64,000 nucleotides of DNA from Ornithinimicrobium pratense (GTDB lineage: Bacteria > Actinomycetota > Actinomycetes > Actinomycetales > Dermatophilaceae): positions 744,001 through 808,000 of the forward strand of contig NZ_CP044427.1 in assembly GCF_008843165.1 (NCBI RefSeq), given 5' to 3'. The notes below the pieces were generated by a model. That model was not told the origin of the DNA and did no database searches. It saw nothing but the letters and a program-made list of their open reading frames with translations. The position numbers and the translations under genes were made by a program. Shown in pieces: positions 35,745 to 46,606 of the stretch. The number at the start of each line of letters is the position of its first letter. Position 1 is the stretch's first letter.

Positions 35745-36817
35745 CTACGAGGCCATACAGCCAGCGAGGGCGGGCCCTCGCTGTCGTGATCGGGTCCCTG
35801 CTCGCCCTCGCGCTCGGCCTCGTGCTGCGGCCGACCGCGCACTCCCTGCAGGAGGAGGAACACGGCGACACCGAGCTGGCGGCGAGCGTCCGCGAACTCA
35901 CCGGCGGCCGACCGAGCGCGGTGGCCGTCGGTGTGGTCCGAGACGGCCAGATCCGGACGGCCAGCATCGGTGCCCCGCTCCATGGCACCTACGAGATCGG
36001 CTCGATCACCAAGGGGATCACCGGGATGCTCTACGTCGACGCCGTCGAGCGCGGAGAGGTCGAGCCGGACACGACCCTCGGGGAGGTCTTCGGGCTGGGT
36101 GACGCCGCCGCGGCTGACGTCACCCTTGAGCAGCTGAGCCAGCACGCCTCGGGCCTGCCCCGGCTCGCCGGCGGGCTGGGCATGATGGCGCGGGCTGCCG
36201 TGGCGAGCGTCCTGGCCAGGGACCCCTACAGCCTGTCGACCGAGGACAATATCGCCCGGTTGAACACCGTCGGCGCCGACGGGGCGGCGCCGCTGTACTC
36301 CAACTACGGTTTCGCGGTGCTCGGGCACGCGCTCGCCGCGCAGGCCGGGACCCGGTATGACGTGCTGGTCGCCGAGCGGGTGTCCGGCCCGTTGGGGTTG
36401 GACAGCTTCACGATCCCCACCTCGGCGGCCGACCTGGCCGAGCATGCCGTGCAGGGGAGGGACGCCTCCGGGCGCCGCCAGCAGGCCTGGACCGGGCTGG
36501 GCGACGCGCCTGCCGGCGCCATCCGTGCCGACATTGGCGACATGACCGAGCTGGCCCGGGCGCTGCTCACCGGCACGGCCCCCGGCAGCGCCGCGCTCGA
36601 GCCGGCCGCCGAGTTCGACGAGCACCAGATCGGTGCGGGTTGGTTCACCAGCGAGCAGGAGGGCCTGACCTACACCTGGCATGACGGCGGGACCGGCGGC
36701 TTCCGGACCTGGCTGGGGATGGACCGGGCATCGGGCACCGCGGTCGTGGTGCTGGCAGCCACCAGCGAGCCGATGGGCGAGGTCGGGCTGCAGCTGCTCA
36801 CGGAGCAGGTCCCGTGA
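35741..36817 (+). CDS. serine hydrolase, beta-lactamase class C family
   Basis: The 358-aa protein has one N-terminal signal anchor (residues 11-30, LAVVIGSLLALALGLVL), so it acts outside the membrane. It has the SxxK active site GSITKG (Ser about 88), the YSN motif in LYSNYG (about 187) and an HDGGTGG box near 310. Such enzymes are penicillin-binding-protein-like esterases or peptidases; resistance to beta-lactams is not implied. It is coupled to the ArsR-like gene before it and to a small membrane protein after it. Confidence 0.85.
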   Translation: MTTRPYSQRGRALAVVIGSLLALALGLVLRPTAHSLQEEEHGDTELAASVRELTGGRPSAVAVGVVRDGQIRTASIGAPLHGTYEIGSITKGITGMLYVDAVERGEVEPDTTLGEVFGLGDAAAADVTLEQLSQHASGLPRLAGGLGMMARAAVASVLARDPYSLSTEDNIARLNTVGADGAAPLYSNYGFAVLGHALAAQAGTRYDVLVAERVSGPLGLDSFTIPTSAADLAEHAVQGRDASGRRQQAWTGLGDAPAGAIRADIGDMTELARALLTGTAPGSAALEPAAEFDEHQIGAGWFTSEQEGLTYTWHDGGTGGFRTWLGMDRASGTAVVVLAATSEPMGEVGLQLLTEQVP

Positions 36818-37188
36818 TCCTCGCGCTCACCCTCTTCCTGCTGGCGTGGGCCGGATGGCAGTTGTGGCTGCTGTGGGCCTGGGCGCTCGGCCGCAGGGAG
36901 CGGGAGCCGCGAGACCGGTTTGGCCTGTTCAGTCTCACCCTCGAGGCCGCACTCGTCGTGTTCCTCACCCGGGTCTTCGTGCCCTGGACCCCGCTGACCT
37001 CCTGGGGCTGGTCACTGCTCTTCGCGGTCATCGGTGGCGGCGCGGCCCTGGGCGTCCTGCGCGCCCGCGACCTGCCGTGGGTGGTGGCCGGCTCACCGGG
37101 CGCGTTGCGCAGACGGCGGGTGCTGGCGCCCTTCTACGCAGCAGTGCTGTTGGTGGTGAACGCCGTGGTCTACGCCTCCCTGCTCTAG
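36814..37188 (+). CDS. small multi-pass membrane protein
   Basis: This 124-aa protein has four hydrophobic segments (about 2-25, 42-55, 65-80, 103-122) and short Arg-rich loops. No family is recognised. The GTG start overlaps the serine hydrolase stop by four bases, so it belongs to the ArsR-hydrolase operon and may assist or anchor the hydrolase. Confidence 0.7.
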   Translation: MILALTLFLLAWAGWQLWLLWAWALGRREREPRDRFGLFSLTLEAALVVFLTRVFVPWTPLTSWGWSLLFAVIGGGAALGVLRARDLPWVVAGSPGALRRRRVLAPFYAAVLLVVNAVVYASLL

Positions 37189-37281
37189 GAGGCTCTAGGA
37201 GGTTCCCCGGCGCCCCCCCGGCCTCGCCTCGCGCCTTGCGTCCCGCCCCGCGTCGAGCAGGGTTGCCGCCCTCGCCTGAGC

Positions 37282-37319
37282 TCGTCCACATCCCCTGGGG
37301 CCACGCCGGGTTGTCCACA
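37282..37319. promoter_or_regulatory. two DnaA-box-like sequences upstream of the ssb paralogue
   Basis: TTGTCCACA (37311-37319) equals the actinobacterial DnaA-box consensus, and TCGTCCACA (37282-37290) differs by one base. They lie 29 bp apart in the same orientation, about 95 bases before the ssb start, in a 224-base gap with no gene. Confidence 0.4.
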
Positions 37320-37412
37320 GATCCCTGCGGGCCACTGGTCCGCGGCCCCGGCCCGCAGCCACGGTGGAGCGAGGACCCGTCACCGGACGGGCCGGACAAG
37401 GAGGGGAGCATC

Positions 37413-38018
37413 ATGGCCCAGACCATGCTGACCATCAGCGGCCGCGTCGCGCAGGAACCCAGGATCAGACACGGCAAGACCACCGGCGCGCCGTTCTGCG
37501 TCGTCTCGGTCGCGGTCAACAACGACCGCTTCGACAAGGAGCAGGAGAAGTGGGTCAACATCGACACCACCTTCTACGAGCTCATCTGTTTCGGCGGATT
37601 GGGCGCCAACGTGGTCGCCTCGCTCAAGGTAGGTGATCCGGTCGTCGCCCTCGGGCGGTTCAAGGTGAGCGTCTGGGAGGGCGAGACCCAACGCTCCCAG
37701 ACCCCCACGCTCACCTGTGAACACCTCGGTCCGGACCTGAGGTTCGGCACCGCGTCCCTGGTCCGGGGGCAGGCTGGCTATGGCCAGGACCGGGTGGACC
37801 AGGAGGTCGACTTCAGGGAGATCGCGGCGGAGCGGGAAGCCGCCGTCACCAACCGGCCGACGCCGCCGCAGGTGGGCGAGCACGAGGTGGACGGCCGCGA
37901 GGTGGACGACCGCGGGGTGGACGACCGCGCGGACGCCCACCATGACGGGCCGGCCGCCGACGAGGACGGCGTCGTGAGCGAGGAGGACGCTGAGAACTTC
38001 TATGCCCGGAGTGCCTGA
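37413..38018 (+). CDS. single-stranded DNA-binding protein (paralogue)
   Basis: The 201-aa protein has an N-terminal OB fold (about 1-115, MLTISGRVAQEPRIRHGKTTGAPF... VALGRFKVSVWEGE). The C-terminal tail carries short repeats (EVDGREVDDRGVDDRAD) encoded by a repeated GTGGACGACCGCG unit. The tip (ENFYARSA) lacks the DDDIPF-type motif through which housekeeping SSB recruits partners. It is therefore probably a second SSB and not the replication copy. GGAGGGGAG precedes the ATG strongly. The ettA gene lies 200 bases downstream. Confidence 0.85.
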   Translation: MAQTMLTISGRVAQEPRIRHGKTTGAPFCVVSVAVNNDRFDKEQEKWVNIDTTFYELICFGGLGANVVASLKVGDPVVALGRFKVSVWEGETQRSQTPTLTCEHLGPDLRFGTASLVRGQAGYGQDRVDQEVDFREIAAEREAAVTNRPTPPQVGEHEVDGREVDDRGVDDRADAHHDGPAADEDGVVSEEDAENFYARSA

Positions 38019-38218
38019 CGCCCACCCGGGGACGGGGCCGCAGGGCCTGAGCCTGCCGTGCTGCGGCCCGCAGTGCCGTGGCCGGCAGCTCGCTTCAGCC
38101 CCGCGCCGATGGCACGGCCATCTGCCCGCCGAGCCGCCGGCGCGGGTCCGCGGAGGGCAGGGCGCCGCCGGAAACTCACGATTCGGCCCTCCACGGTCCC
38201 CGGACTACCCTGGGAGCC

Positions 38219-39901
<1,683 letters not shown>

Positions 39902-39923
39902 CGTCCCCGGCCTCGGGCCAGCT

Positions 39924-40904
39924 GTGCCACGCCGTCCCCGCCCCCATCCCCCGTTGCCGCCGCGCGACGGGCTGGGGGCGGCGCGCGTCCGGATGCCGCC
40001 CCAGCAGGTCGGGTGCCCGCCGGGCCACCCCCCGGACTGCCCGGGCCGCGCACCGTTCGCGACCGTCGTCGACTTCCTGGTGCACCTCAGCGGGGACGAG
40101 GAGGGGATATGGGGTCGGGTCCGGGCCGGTGAGATCCGGCTCACCGACGGGACCCCGGTGGGGGCCGACACGCCCTACCGGCCGGGTGGGGCCGCATACC
40201 TCTATCGTGACCTGCCCGAGGAGGCCCCGGTGCCCGGGCAGCCGACCGTGCTGCTGCGCGACGACCAGACCGGCCTTCTGATCGTTGACAAGCCGCCGTT
40301 CCTGGCCACCATGCCGCGGGGGAGCCACGTCGCCCAGACCGTGCTTGTGCGGCTGCGGAGCGAGCTGGGTCTGCCCGACCTGGCCCCGGTCCACCGGCTG
40401 GACCGGCTGACCAGCGGCGTCCTGCTGCTCACCATGCGGCCGGAGGCCCGTTCGCCCTACCAGCGCCTGGTGCAGGCCGGGGGCTTGGCCAAGACCTACG
40501 AGGCGCTGGCCCCGCTCCGTGGCGACCTGGCCCTGCCGGTCACGGTCCGCAACCGGCTGGTCAAGCGCCGGGGGAACCTGCAGGCCACAGTCGAGGACGG
40601 GGAGCCGAACGCCGTGACCCGGGTCGAGCTGGCCGGCACCGCGCGGGCCGGCGGCCAGCTGGTGGGCCGCTACCGGTTGACCCCGATGACCGGTCAGACT
40701 CACCAGTTGCGCGTCCACCTGGCCGGCCTCGATATCCCCGTCCTGGGGGATCCGCTCTACCCTCAGGTGCGCCCGGTTGCGCCGGGCGACTTCTCGACCC
40801 CGCTGCAGCTGCTGGCGTGTGCAGTGCGCTTCACCGACCCGGTCAGCGGGCAGGAGCGAGAGGTCGTCAGCCGTCGCGAACTGCCGATCAGGCCCGTGGG
40901 CTGA
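39924..40904 (+). CDS. RluA-family pseudouridine synthase
   Basis: This 326-aa RNA-modifying enzyme has the catalytic Asp in HRLDRLTSGVLLL (about residue 158) and the motif GQTHQLRVHLA near 260. The N-terminal 45 residues are Pro/Arg-rich and may be over-extended; a later start is possible, but no better site is visible after the GTG at 39924. Family members modify 23S rRNA or tRNA; the exact target cannot be inferred. Confidence 0.88.
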   Translation: MPRRPRPHPPLPPRDGLGAARVRMPPQQVGCPPGHPPDCPGRAPFATVVDFLVHLSGDEEGIWGRVRAGEIRLTDGTPVGADTPYRPGGAAYLYRDLPEEAPVPGQPTVLLRDDQTGLLIVDKPPFLATMPRGSHVAQTVLVRLRSELGLPDLAPVHRLDRLTSGVLLLTMRPEARSPYQRLVQAGGLAKTYEALAPLRGDLALPVTVRNRLVKRRGNLQATVEDGEPNAVTRVELAGTARAGGQLVGRYRLTPMTGQTHQLRVHLAGLDIPVLGDPLYPQVRPVAPGDFSTPLQLLACAVRFTDPVSGQEREVVSRRELPIRPVG

Positions 40905-40947
40905 GGACGACGGACGCGGTCAACGCGGTCAGCAGGGGGCGCGCCGC

Positions 40948-41145
40948 TCAGCCCTTCCCGCGGCCCCGCAACAGGCCTAGCACCGGCGAGCCGGCGCCGA
41001 GTAGGAAGCCCAGGTTGTACCAGTTGCCCACCCGGTCCACGTCGTAGACCGGGAAGCGCTCCCAGGCCCCGAAGACGTGCGCGATGAACACGATCCAGGC
41101 GGTCACCCCGTTCCAGAGGCCCCATAGGAGGTCCTGCCACCACAT
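40948..41145 (-). CDS. small hypothetical membrane protein
   Basis: The 65-aa protein has Trp-rich hydrophobic segments (WQDLLWGLWNGVTAWIVFIAHVF and YNLGFLLGAGSPVLGLL) and a basic end. GAAGGGTG lies upstream of the ATG. I recall similar small proteins from actinobacteria but know no function. It ends close to the pseudouridine synthase gene, which runs towards it. Confidence 0.65.
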   Translation of the reverse strand: MWWQDLLWGLWNGVTAWIVFIAHVFGAWERFPVYDVDRVGNWYNLGFLLGAGSPVLGLLRGRGKG

Positions 41146-41228
41146 GGCTGCACCCTTCTGACCGACGATCCGTCACCTTGACAGGACCAGACTACGGGCC
41201 ACTGGGGACCTGGGCGGGAACGTGACGC

Positions 41229-41260
41229 GGGCCCGCCTCCCCCGGAGAGGAGACGGGCCC
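41229..41260. terminator. hairpin between convergent and upstream units
   Basis: GGGCCCG (41229-41235) and CGGGCCC (41254-41260) form a perfect 7-bp stem with a purine-rich loop, 41 bases after the subtilase stop on the minus strand. A strong U-tract is absent, as is common in actinobacteria. Confidence 0.6.
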
Positions 41261-41301
41261 GGATCGGATGACCTGAGGGGATGGGGCCTCAGGCCAGTTG
41301 G

Positions 41302-44300
41302 TTACGGCGTGACCGTGACCACGGTGTGGCCAGCCTCACCGTCGCCGAAGTCATAACCGATGACACCCAGGTAGCGGATGCCGGCCTCCAGACCGGACCA
41401 GGCGGCGGTCAGCTCGACCGGCACGCCGGACACCACGGCCACCGGCGACGGGGTGACGTCCAGGTTGTCCTGGTCGCCCACCGGCGCGTAGGTGTGTAGC
41501 GGACCGGTCGCGACGGCGCCGGCGGCGCCGTCCCAGTAGTCGATCGCGATCTGGTAGTCGCCCGGGGTCGGGTTGACCAGGGTGATCGCCTCGTCCGAGC
41601 CGCCGGCCGCGCTCTGCGCGACGACCTGCCCGGTCGAGTCGGCCAGGTAGAGGTCGAGGTCGAGCCCCGCGGGGCTCCACTCGTCCTCCCAGACCTCGAC
41701 CCGGAACGCCGCCGCGCCCTCGGCAATGGTGACCGGGACGACCAGGTCGGCGATGCTGCCACCGCCGCCCGGGCCGTCAGACTCGACCTCCACCTCTTGG
41801 GTGTTCGCCGGGGTCAGTCCGTGGACCACCGAGGTCATGGTGCCGGTCGAGCCAGGCACCACCTCGAAGGTCGTGCTGCCCTCGGTGCCGGTGACCACCA
41901 GGTCGGTGGGTGCGGCGACGGCGACCGGGTTGACCGCGAGCGGGCTGCGGACGTCGGACCCCTCACCGGTCCAGGTGATGGACCCGAAGGCCCACTCGCC
42001 GAGCGCGGCGCCGTTGTTGGTGATGGTGACCGTGAACTCGGCCTCCCCACCCTCGGGCACCGTGATGGTGGCCGGCGTGACGACGACGGACATCCCCTCG
42101 GGCGCCTCCACGGTGGCGGTGTAGGTGCCGCCGCCGTCGGTCGCGGTGACCGTGCGGGTGACCGTCTGGGAGCCGGCGAGCTGACCGATCGCGATGCTCG
42201 GGTAGTTCAGGTCGCTCGGGTCGGGGATCCCGCCGATGATCCCGCTCACCTCATCGCAGACCGCCTGCCCGCCACCGACGAGCTGCAGCTGACCGATAGC
42301 GCACGCGTAGGCGTACCAGTCGACGATGTCGGACTCGTAGACCAGCGGCGTGTCGTACGCCGCGGCCGGACGCACCTCGCCGGAGCCGTAGTGCAGCGGG
42401 CTGGCGGGGGCCCCGCCGTAGTTGATCGGCTCACCGAGGTTGTTGGTCGGGTCGGCGGTGGTCATCATCGCCGACTTGACAGCCATCGGGCCCCAGGACG
42501 GGTACTTGCCCATCATCAACGCGGCCAGGCCGGCCACGTGCGGAGCCGACATCGAGGTGCCGGAGAGGGCGTTGAACTCGGTGCCCGGGTCACCGGCCGG
42601 GGAGACCGCAGCGATGACGTCGACGCCTGGAGCGGTGATGTCCGGCTTGAGCAGGTCACCGCCGCCGGCGATCGCCGGGCCATAGGAGCTGAAGCCAGCC
42701 ATCTCGGGGTAGACCAGCTCGACGTCGCCCTCACCGGTGGCGGAGATGAACGCCGTGGGGTTGGGGTCGGACTCCTCGTAGGCCTTGATCGCCGCGCCAT
42801 CGGTGGCGTTGACGTGGATGGTGGGGATCGGGTGGAAGTCGGCGTTCAGCGACTCGGAGTCGGTGGCGTTGGCCAGGATCATCCCGATGCCGCCGGCGGC
42901 GGCGACAGTCTCGCCCTTCTCCACCCGGGCGTTCTCACCACGGGTGCAGATGACGATCTCCCCGTCGATGGCGTCCTCGTCCAGCGATCCGGGCAAGCAC
43001 AGCCGGGCCTCGGCCGCGGTGCGACCCTCGGCCGGGAAATCCTCGGAGTCGACCAGCGGGGCGGGACCGACGGCCTCGCCGACACCAACACCCTGGAAAC
43101 GCAGACCCTCGGTGTTGAAGGCCTCCTCCAGCTGAGCCTCCACGGCCGGGCTGAGCGCCACCTCGCCACCAAGGATGTGGACCCACTGCGGGTCCATCGC
43201 TGTCATGGCGTCCAGGACGCGGCCGGGCAGCGTGGTCGGCTTGCTCAGCATGACCGGCACCTGCTGCCAGCCGGCCAGGGCGGAGCCGGCCAGCGCGTCC
43301 GGGTAGTCCGCGCCGGTCGCGACGTAGGTCACCGGGGCCGGGTCATCCGCGGAGTAGCCGAACTGCTCCGCGACGGCCACGGAGGTGCCGTAGCGGTCCT
43401 TGCCGGCCAGGCGCTGTGTGGCGCCGAGCTGCTCGGCGACGGCCTGGCTGACGGCGTTGGGGCCACCCAGGACGGTGACCTCGGGGTCACCCAGCGCGGA
43501 GAGCGCATCGGTCACCGCGCTGGGGACGTTGTCCCCGCGCACGAGCAGCACCGGGGCGCCCTCGGCGCCCGCCAGGGCGGAGCCGGAGAGGGCGTCGGGG
43601 AAGTTGTTGCCCACGCCGGTGGCGACGTAGACGTGGTCGACCTGGCCGTACTCCTCGGCGATCATGGCCGCCGTCTGGAAGCGGTCCTTGCCGCTGACGC
43701 GCACGACATCGCCGTAGGCCTCGAGCTCCTCTTCGACCGCATCAGAGACCGCGACGGGGCCACCGAGGATGACGATGTTCGAGGGCTCCAGCGCCTCCAG
43801 CGCAGCCACGGTCGCGCCCGGCAGGTCATCGACCTTGGTGAGCAGCACCGGGGCGGGGTCGCCGTCGGGGGTGGTCATCGGGCTCATCGTGTCCAGCGTC
43901 ATACCCTGGGCGGCCGGAGCGGCACCGACCAGCGCGTCGGCGAACTGGTTGCCGGTCGCGATGTAGACGGTGTCGACGTCGTCATAACCCTGCAGCGCGA
44001 TCTGCGCGGCGGTGGCGTAGCGGTCCTTGCCCTCGATGCGGTCGACGATGTCCTCGCCGCCGAGGTTGACGTGCTTGCTGGTGTCCCGGTCGTGGGTGGA
44101 GGCTGCGACGGTCATCACCCACGGGGAGTTGTGGGCGACTGAGCCAGGGCCGCCGGTCGCCCCGGCATTGCCGGCCGAGGCGGCGACGAAGACGCCGGCG
44201 TTGGCGGCGTTGAGGAAGGCCAGCTCGACGCTGTCCACGACGTACTGCGAGGACCCGGAGACCGAGTAGTTGATCACATCGACGCCGTCCGCAACGGCGT

Positions 44301-45249
44301 CATTGATGGCACCGAGCAGGCCGGCGGTCACGCCGCTGGCTCCACCATCCGAGTTCTGCCACAGCGCCTTGTAGGCCGAGATCTGGGCGGCGGGTGCCAT
44401 ACCGGCACCGGTGCCCATGTCGGTGCCGTGCACGACCATGTCCACGCCGTCGTTACCGGCGGCGGTGCCGGCGGTGTGGCTACCATGGCCGTTGGTGTCC
44501 CTGGGGGAGAGGAAGTCGAGCGAGGTGTTGTTGCCCGCGGGGTAGAAGCGGGCGCCGATCAGCTTGTTGTTGCAGCTGATGTTGCCCTCGGGATCGGGGT
44601 CCGCACCCTGCTGGCACACGCCGTTCCAGTCTGCGGGGATCTCCGCGCCGGGCAGCGGAGCGAAACTGGGGTTCTCCGGCCAGATGCCCGAGTCGATCAC
44701 CCCGACGACGACTCCGGCGCCAGCGTTCTCGGGACCTCCGAACTCGTTCTCCCAGACGCCGCCCGGTCCGCGCATCCCCAGGTAGTCAGGGGTGGAGACG
44801 GTGTCGGCGTGACGGACCTCGTCCTCCCAGACGTAGGCCACGTCCGGGTGCTTGCGCAGGGCGGTGACCTGCTGGGCGGTCAGCTCGGCCGCGAAGCCGT
44901 TGAAGACCGTGGTGTAGGAGTAGCTCTTGTCCTCGGTGCTCAGGCCGACGTCCGCGAGGACCGCCTCCTGCTCAGCCTCAAGGTAGGTGTTGTAGCGCTG
45001 CGCGGCGGTGCTGGTGGTGTCGAGCTTGCCGCCGCTGGTGGCCTTCGTGGCGGGAATGCCCTGGATCCCGCCGGAGTAGCTGGCGAGGGAGTCGTCCTTG
45101 AGCATGACGAGGTAGGAGCCGTCCTCGGCTACCGAGAGCTCCGGGGTTGCCCATGATGCGGGCAATCCGAGAGCCATCGGGGCGAGGACGGCGCCTGCGC
45201 CGGCCAACGCGACGAGGCGCGTCCTCCGGCTCACAGGTGTCTTCGGCAC
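41302..45249 (-). CDS. secreted subtilase (S8) with nested cell-wall-binding repeats
   Basis: The protein has 1315 residues. Parts in order: signal peptide (1-34, cleavage near ASWA/TPEL), inhibitor I9 propeptide (about 45-150), and S8 catalytic domain with Asp186 (VIDSGIW), His255 (NGHGSHTAG) and Ser899 (SGTSMSAPH). Between His and Ser sit three cell-wall-binding 2 (CWB2) repeats (about 402-700, recurring GKDRY/F..A and ILGGP.A) and a PA-like domain (about 715-830). The C-terminus has a fibronectin-like region and a pre-peptidase-like beta domain. No LPXTG is seen, so attachment would be non-covalent through CWB2. It is expected to degrade proteins at the cell surface. Confidence 0.92.
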   Translation of the reverse strand: MPKTPVSRRTRLVALAGAGAVLAPMALGLPASWATPELSVAEDGSYLVMLKDDSLASYSGGIQGIPATKATSGGKLDTTSTAAQRYNTYLEAEQEAVLADVGLSTEDKSYSYTTVFNGFAAELTAQQVTALRKHPDVAYVWEDEVRHADTVSTPDYLGMRGPGGVWENEFGGPENAGAGVVVGVIDSGIWPENPSFAPLPGAEIPADWNGVCQQGADPDPEGNISCNNKLIGARFYPAGNNTSLDFLSPRDTNGHGSHTAGTAAGNDGVDMVVHGTDMGTGAGMAPAAQISAYKALWQNSDGGASGVTAGLLGAINDAVADGVDVINYSVSGSSQYVVDSVELAFLNAANAGVFVAASAGNAGATGGPGSVAHNSPWVMTVAASTHDRDTSKHVNLGGEDIVDRIEGKDRYATAAQIALQGYDDVDTVYIATGNQFADALVGAAPAAQGMTLDTMSPMTTPDGDPAPVLLTKVDDLPGATVAALEALEPSNIVILGGPVAVSDAVEEELEAYGDVVRVSGKDRFQTAAMIAEEYGQVDHVYVATGVGNNFPDALSGSALAGAEGAPVLLVRGDNVPSAVTDALSALGDPEVTVLGGPNAVSQAVAEQLGATQRLAGKDRYGTSVAVAEQFGYSADDPAPVTYVATGADYPDALAGSALAGWQQVPVMLSKPTTLPGRVLDAMTAMDPQWVHILGGEVALSPAVEAQLEEAFNTEGLRFQGVGVGEAVGPAPLVDSEDFPAEGRTAAEARLCLPGSLDEDAIDGEIVICTRGENARVEKGETVAAAGGIGMILANATDSESLNADFHPIPTIHVNATDGAAIKAYEESDPNPTAFISATGEGDVELVYPEMAGFSSYGPAIAGGGDLLKPDITAPGVDVIAAVSPAGDPGTEFNALSGTSMSAPHVAGLAALMMGKYPSWGPMAVKSAMMTTADPTNNLGEPINYGGAPASPLHYGSGEVRPAAAYDTPLVYESDIVDWYAYACAIGQLQLVGGGQAVCDEVSGIIGGIPDPSDLNYPSIAIGQLAGSQTVTRTVTATDGGGTYTATVEAPEGMSVVVTPATITVPEGGEAEFTVTITNNGAALGEWAFGSITWTGEGSDVRSPLAVNPVAVAAPTDLVVTGTEGSTTFEVVPGSTGTMTSVVHGLTPANTQEVEVESDGPGGGGSIADLVVPVTIAEGAAAFRVEVWEDEWSPAGLDLDLYLADSTGQVVAQSAAGGSDEAITLVNPTPGDYQIAIDYWDGAAGAVATGPLHTYAPVGDQDNLDVTPSPVAVVSGVPVELTAAWSGLEAGIRYLGVIGYDFGDGEAGHTVVTVTP

Positions 45250-45428
45250 GGTTCTGTCCTTTGCTGGGGAGGGAGGGACGCCATTGTCCTCGGGCCAGGG
45301 CTGAGACTGTCCTGACTCGACTGTCGCTGGCTCTGGCAGTATCTGCCCGCCCGTGGCAGGTGTCTATCCGTAGCGATCACCGTGACCTGATCGTTACCTG
45401 CCTGTCGGCACCGGCTCCAGCCACCGCC
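45250..45428. promoter_or_regulatory. intergenic region upstream of the subtilase
   Basis: The 179-base gap contains a palindrome GGCAGTATCTGCC (45335-45347) about 85 bases before the subtilase start, and a CGATCA-N8-TGATCG dyad (45374-45393). The first overlaps a minus-strand GATACT that could be the subtilase -10; the second may end the thioesterase transcript or bind a regulator. Both readings are tentative. Confidence 0.35.
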
Positions 45429-46382
45429 TCAGCCCTTGAGCCGGACCATGCCCTCCTGGCCCACGGTGGCAACGAGGGTGCCGTCGGCGGCATACATGTG
45501 CCCGAGCCCCAGCCCGCGTCCGGCCTGCGCGGAGGGGGAGGACTGGGTGTACAGCACCCAGTCGTCGACGCGCACCGGACGGTGGAACCACATCGAGTGG
45601 TCCAGGCTGGCAGGGCGCAGGCGGGGGTCGCCCCAGCCGATGCCGTGGCGGCGCAGGACCGGCTCGAGCAGCACGTAGTCCGAGGCGTAGGCCAGGATCG
45701 CCGCGTGCAGCAGGGCGTCGTCGGGCAGCTCGCGCGCGATGCGCAACCACACCGACTGCTCGCTTGCCCCGGGCTCACCCGGCGCCAGCAGCAACGGCTC
45801 CACGTGCCGGAGCTCCACGGGACGGGTGCGGGCGGTGGCCTTGGCCACCGGGTGCGAGACGCGCTCCAGGATCTCCTTGTCCGAGCGCAGCCCTTCCGGC
45901 CCGGGGACCTGGGGCATGCTCAGCTGGTGGTCCAGCCCGTCCGCCTCCTCCTGGAAGGACATGATGATCGACATCAGGATCCGGCCGTCCTGGATGGCGT
46001 GCACGCGGCGGGCGCTGAAGCTGCGGCCGTCGCGCATCCGCTCGACCAGGAAGCGCAGCGGACGGTTGGCGTCGCCGGGGCGCAGGAAGTAGCCGTGCAT
46101 GGAGTGAATGTGCCGCTCCTGCGGCTCGGTGCCCGAGCCGTCCGCCACGGGGGTAACCGTGCGTCCGGCGGCCACGATGCACTGCGCCAGCACCTGCCCG
46201 CCGAACACCCGTCCGTGCGGCATCGGCTGGCTGCGGCCCACGAAGACGTCGCCGTCGGAGTCGGCCAGGTCCTCGCCGATGCCCTGGGGTGAGGCCACGT
46301 GGATGGAGGTGGACCCCTCGCGCTCCAGATCGAGCACGTCCAGCAGGTCATCGATCGGGTCGGGCAGGGGCGCGTCGTTCAC
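45429..46382 (-). CDS. tesB: acyl-CoA thioesterase II
   Basis: The 317-aa double-hotdog thioesterase hydrolyses medium- and long-chain acyl-CoAs. Recognised blocks are HGRVFGGQVLAQ in the first hotdog, SMHGYFLRPGD, and SLDHSMWFHRP with the catalytic-type Asp in the second. GTG 46382 is preferred to an upstream start, because TAGGCT (46395-46390) lies 8 bases before it and similarity begins at DPIDDLLDVLDLE. It is divergent from no gene; the 224 bases upstream hold no feature I can name. Confidence 0.9.
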   Translation of the reverse strand: MNDAPLPDPIDDLLDVLDLEREGSTSIHVASPQGIGEDLADSDGDVFVGRSQPMPHGRVFGGQVLAQCIVAAGRTVTPVADGSGTEPQERHIHSMHGYFLRPGDANRPLRFLVERMRDGRSFSARRVHAIQDGRILMSIIMSFQEEADGLDHQLSMPQVPGPEGLRSDKEILERVSHPVAKATARTRPVELRHVEPLLLAPGEPGASEQSVWLRIARELPDDALLHAAILAYASDYVLLEPVLRRHGIGWGDPRLRPASLDHSMWFHRPVRVDDWVLYTQSSPSAQAGRGLGLGHMYAADGTLVATVGQEGMVRLKG

Positions 46383-46606
46383 CCGGCTGAGCCTAGTTGC
46401 TGGACGCACCCCCACCAACGTGGTTGCTCTGACCGGTGCGCCGCGTGATGGCGCGCACCTCTGCTACTGCCCCTCGCCCGGTGCAGCCCCGTCGCAGTGA
46501 GGAGGTTCGGTGACGGCTGTCGGCTCGAGGCGGCAGAGGCTGCGCCACGCCCGGACCCTGACGCCCAGTCGCCGCTCGGCCGGCCGGATCCTGACGAGGA
46601 TCAGGG

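Noticed and set aside
35741..36817. Beta-lactam resistance gene
   Set aside because: The SxxK-YSN-HxG protein belongs to the broad class C-like hydrolase family, most members of which are esterases or peptidases; nothing points to beta-lactams.
43160..44060. Repeated stretches in the subtilase gene as a repeat array
   Set aside because: They are coding repeats of CWB2 domains with diverged sequence, not a CRISPR or intergenic repeat array.
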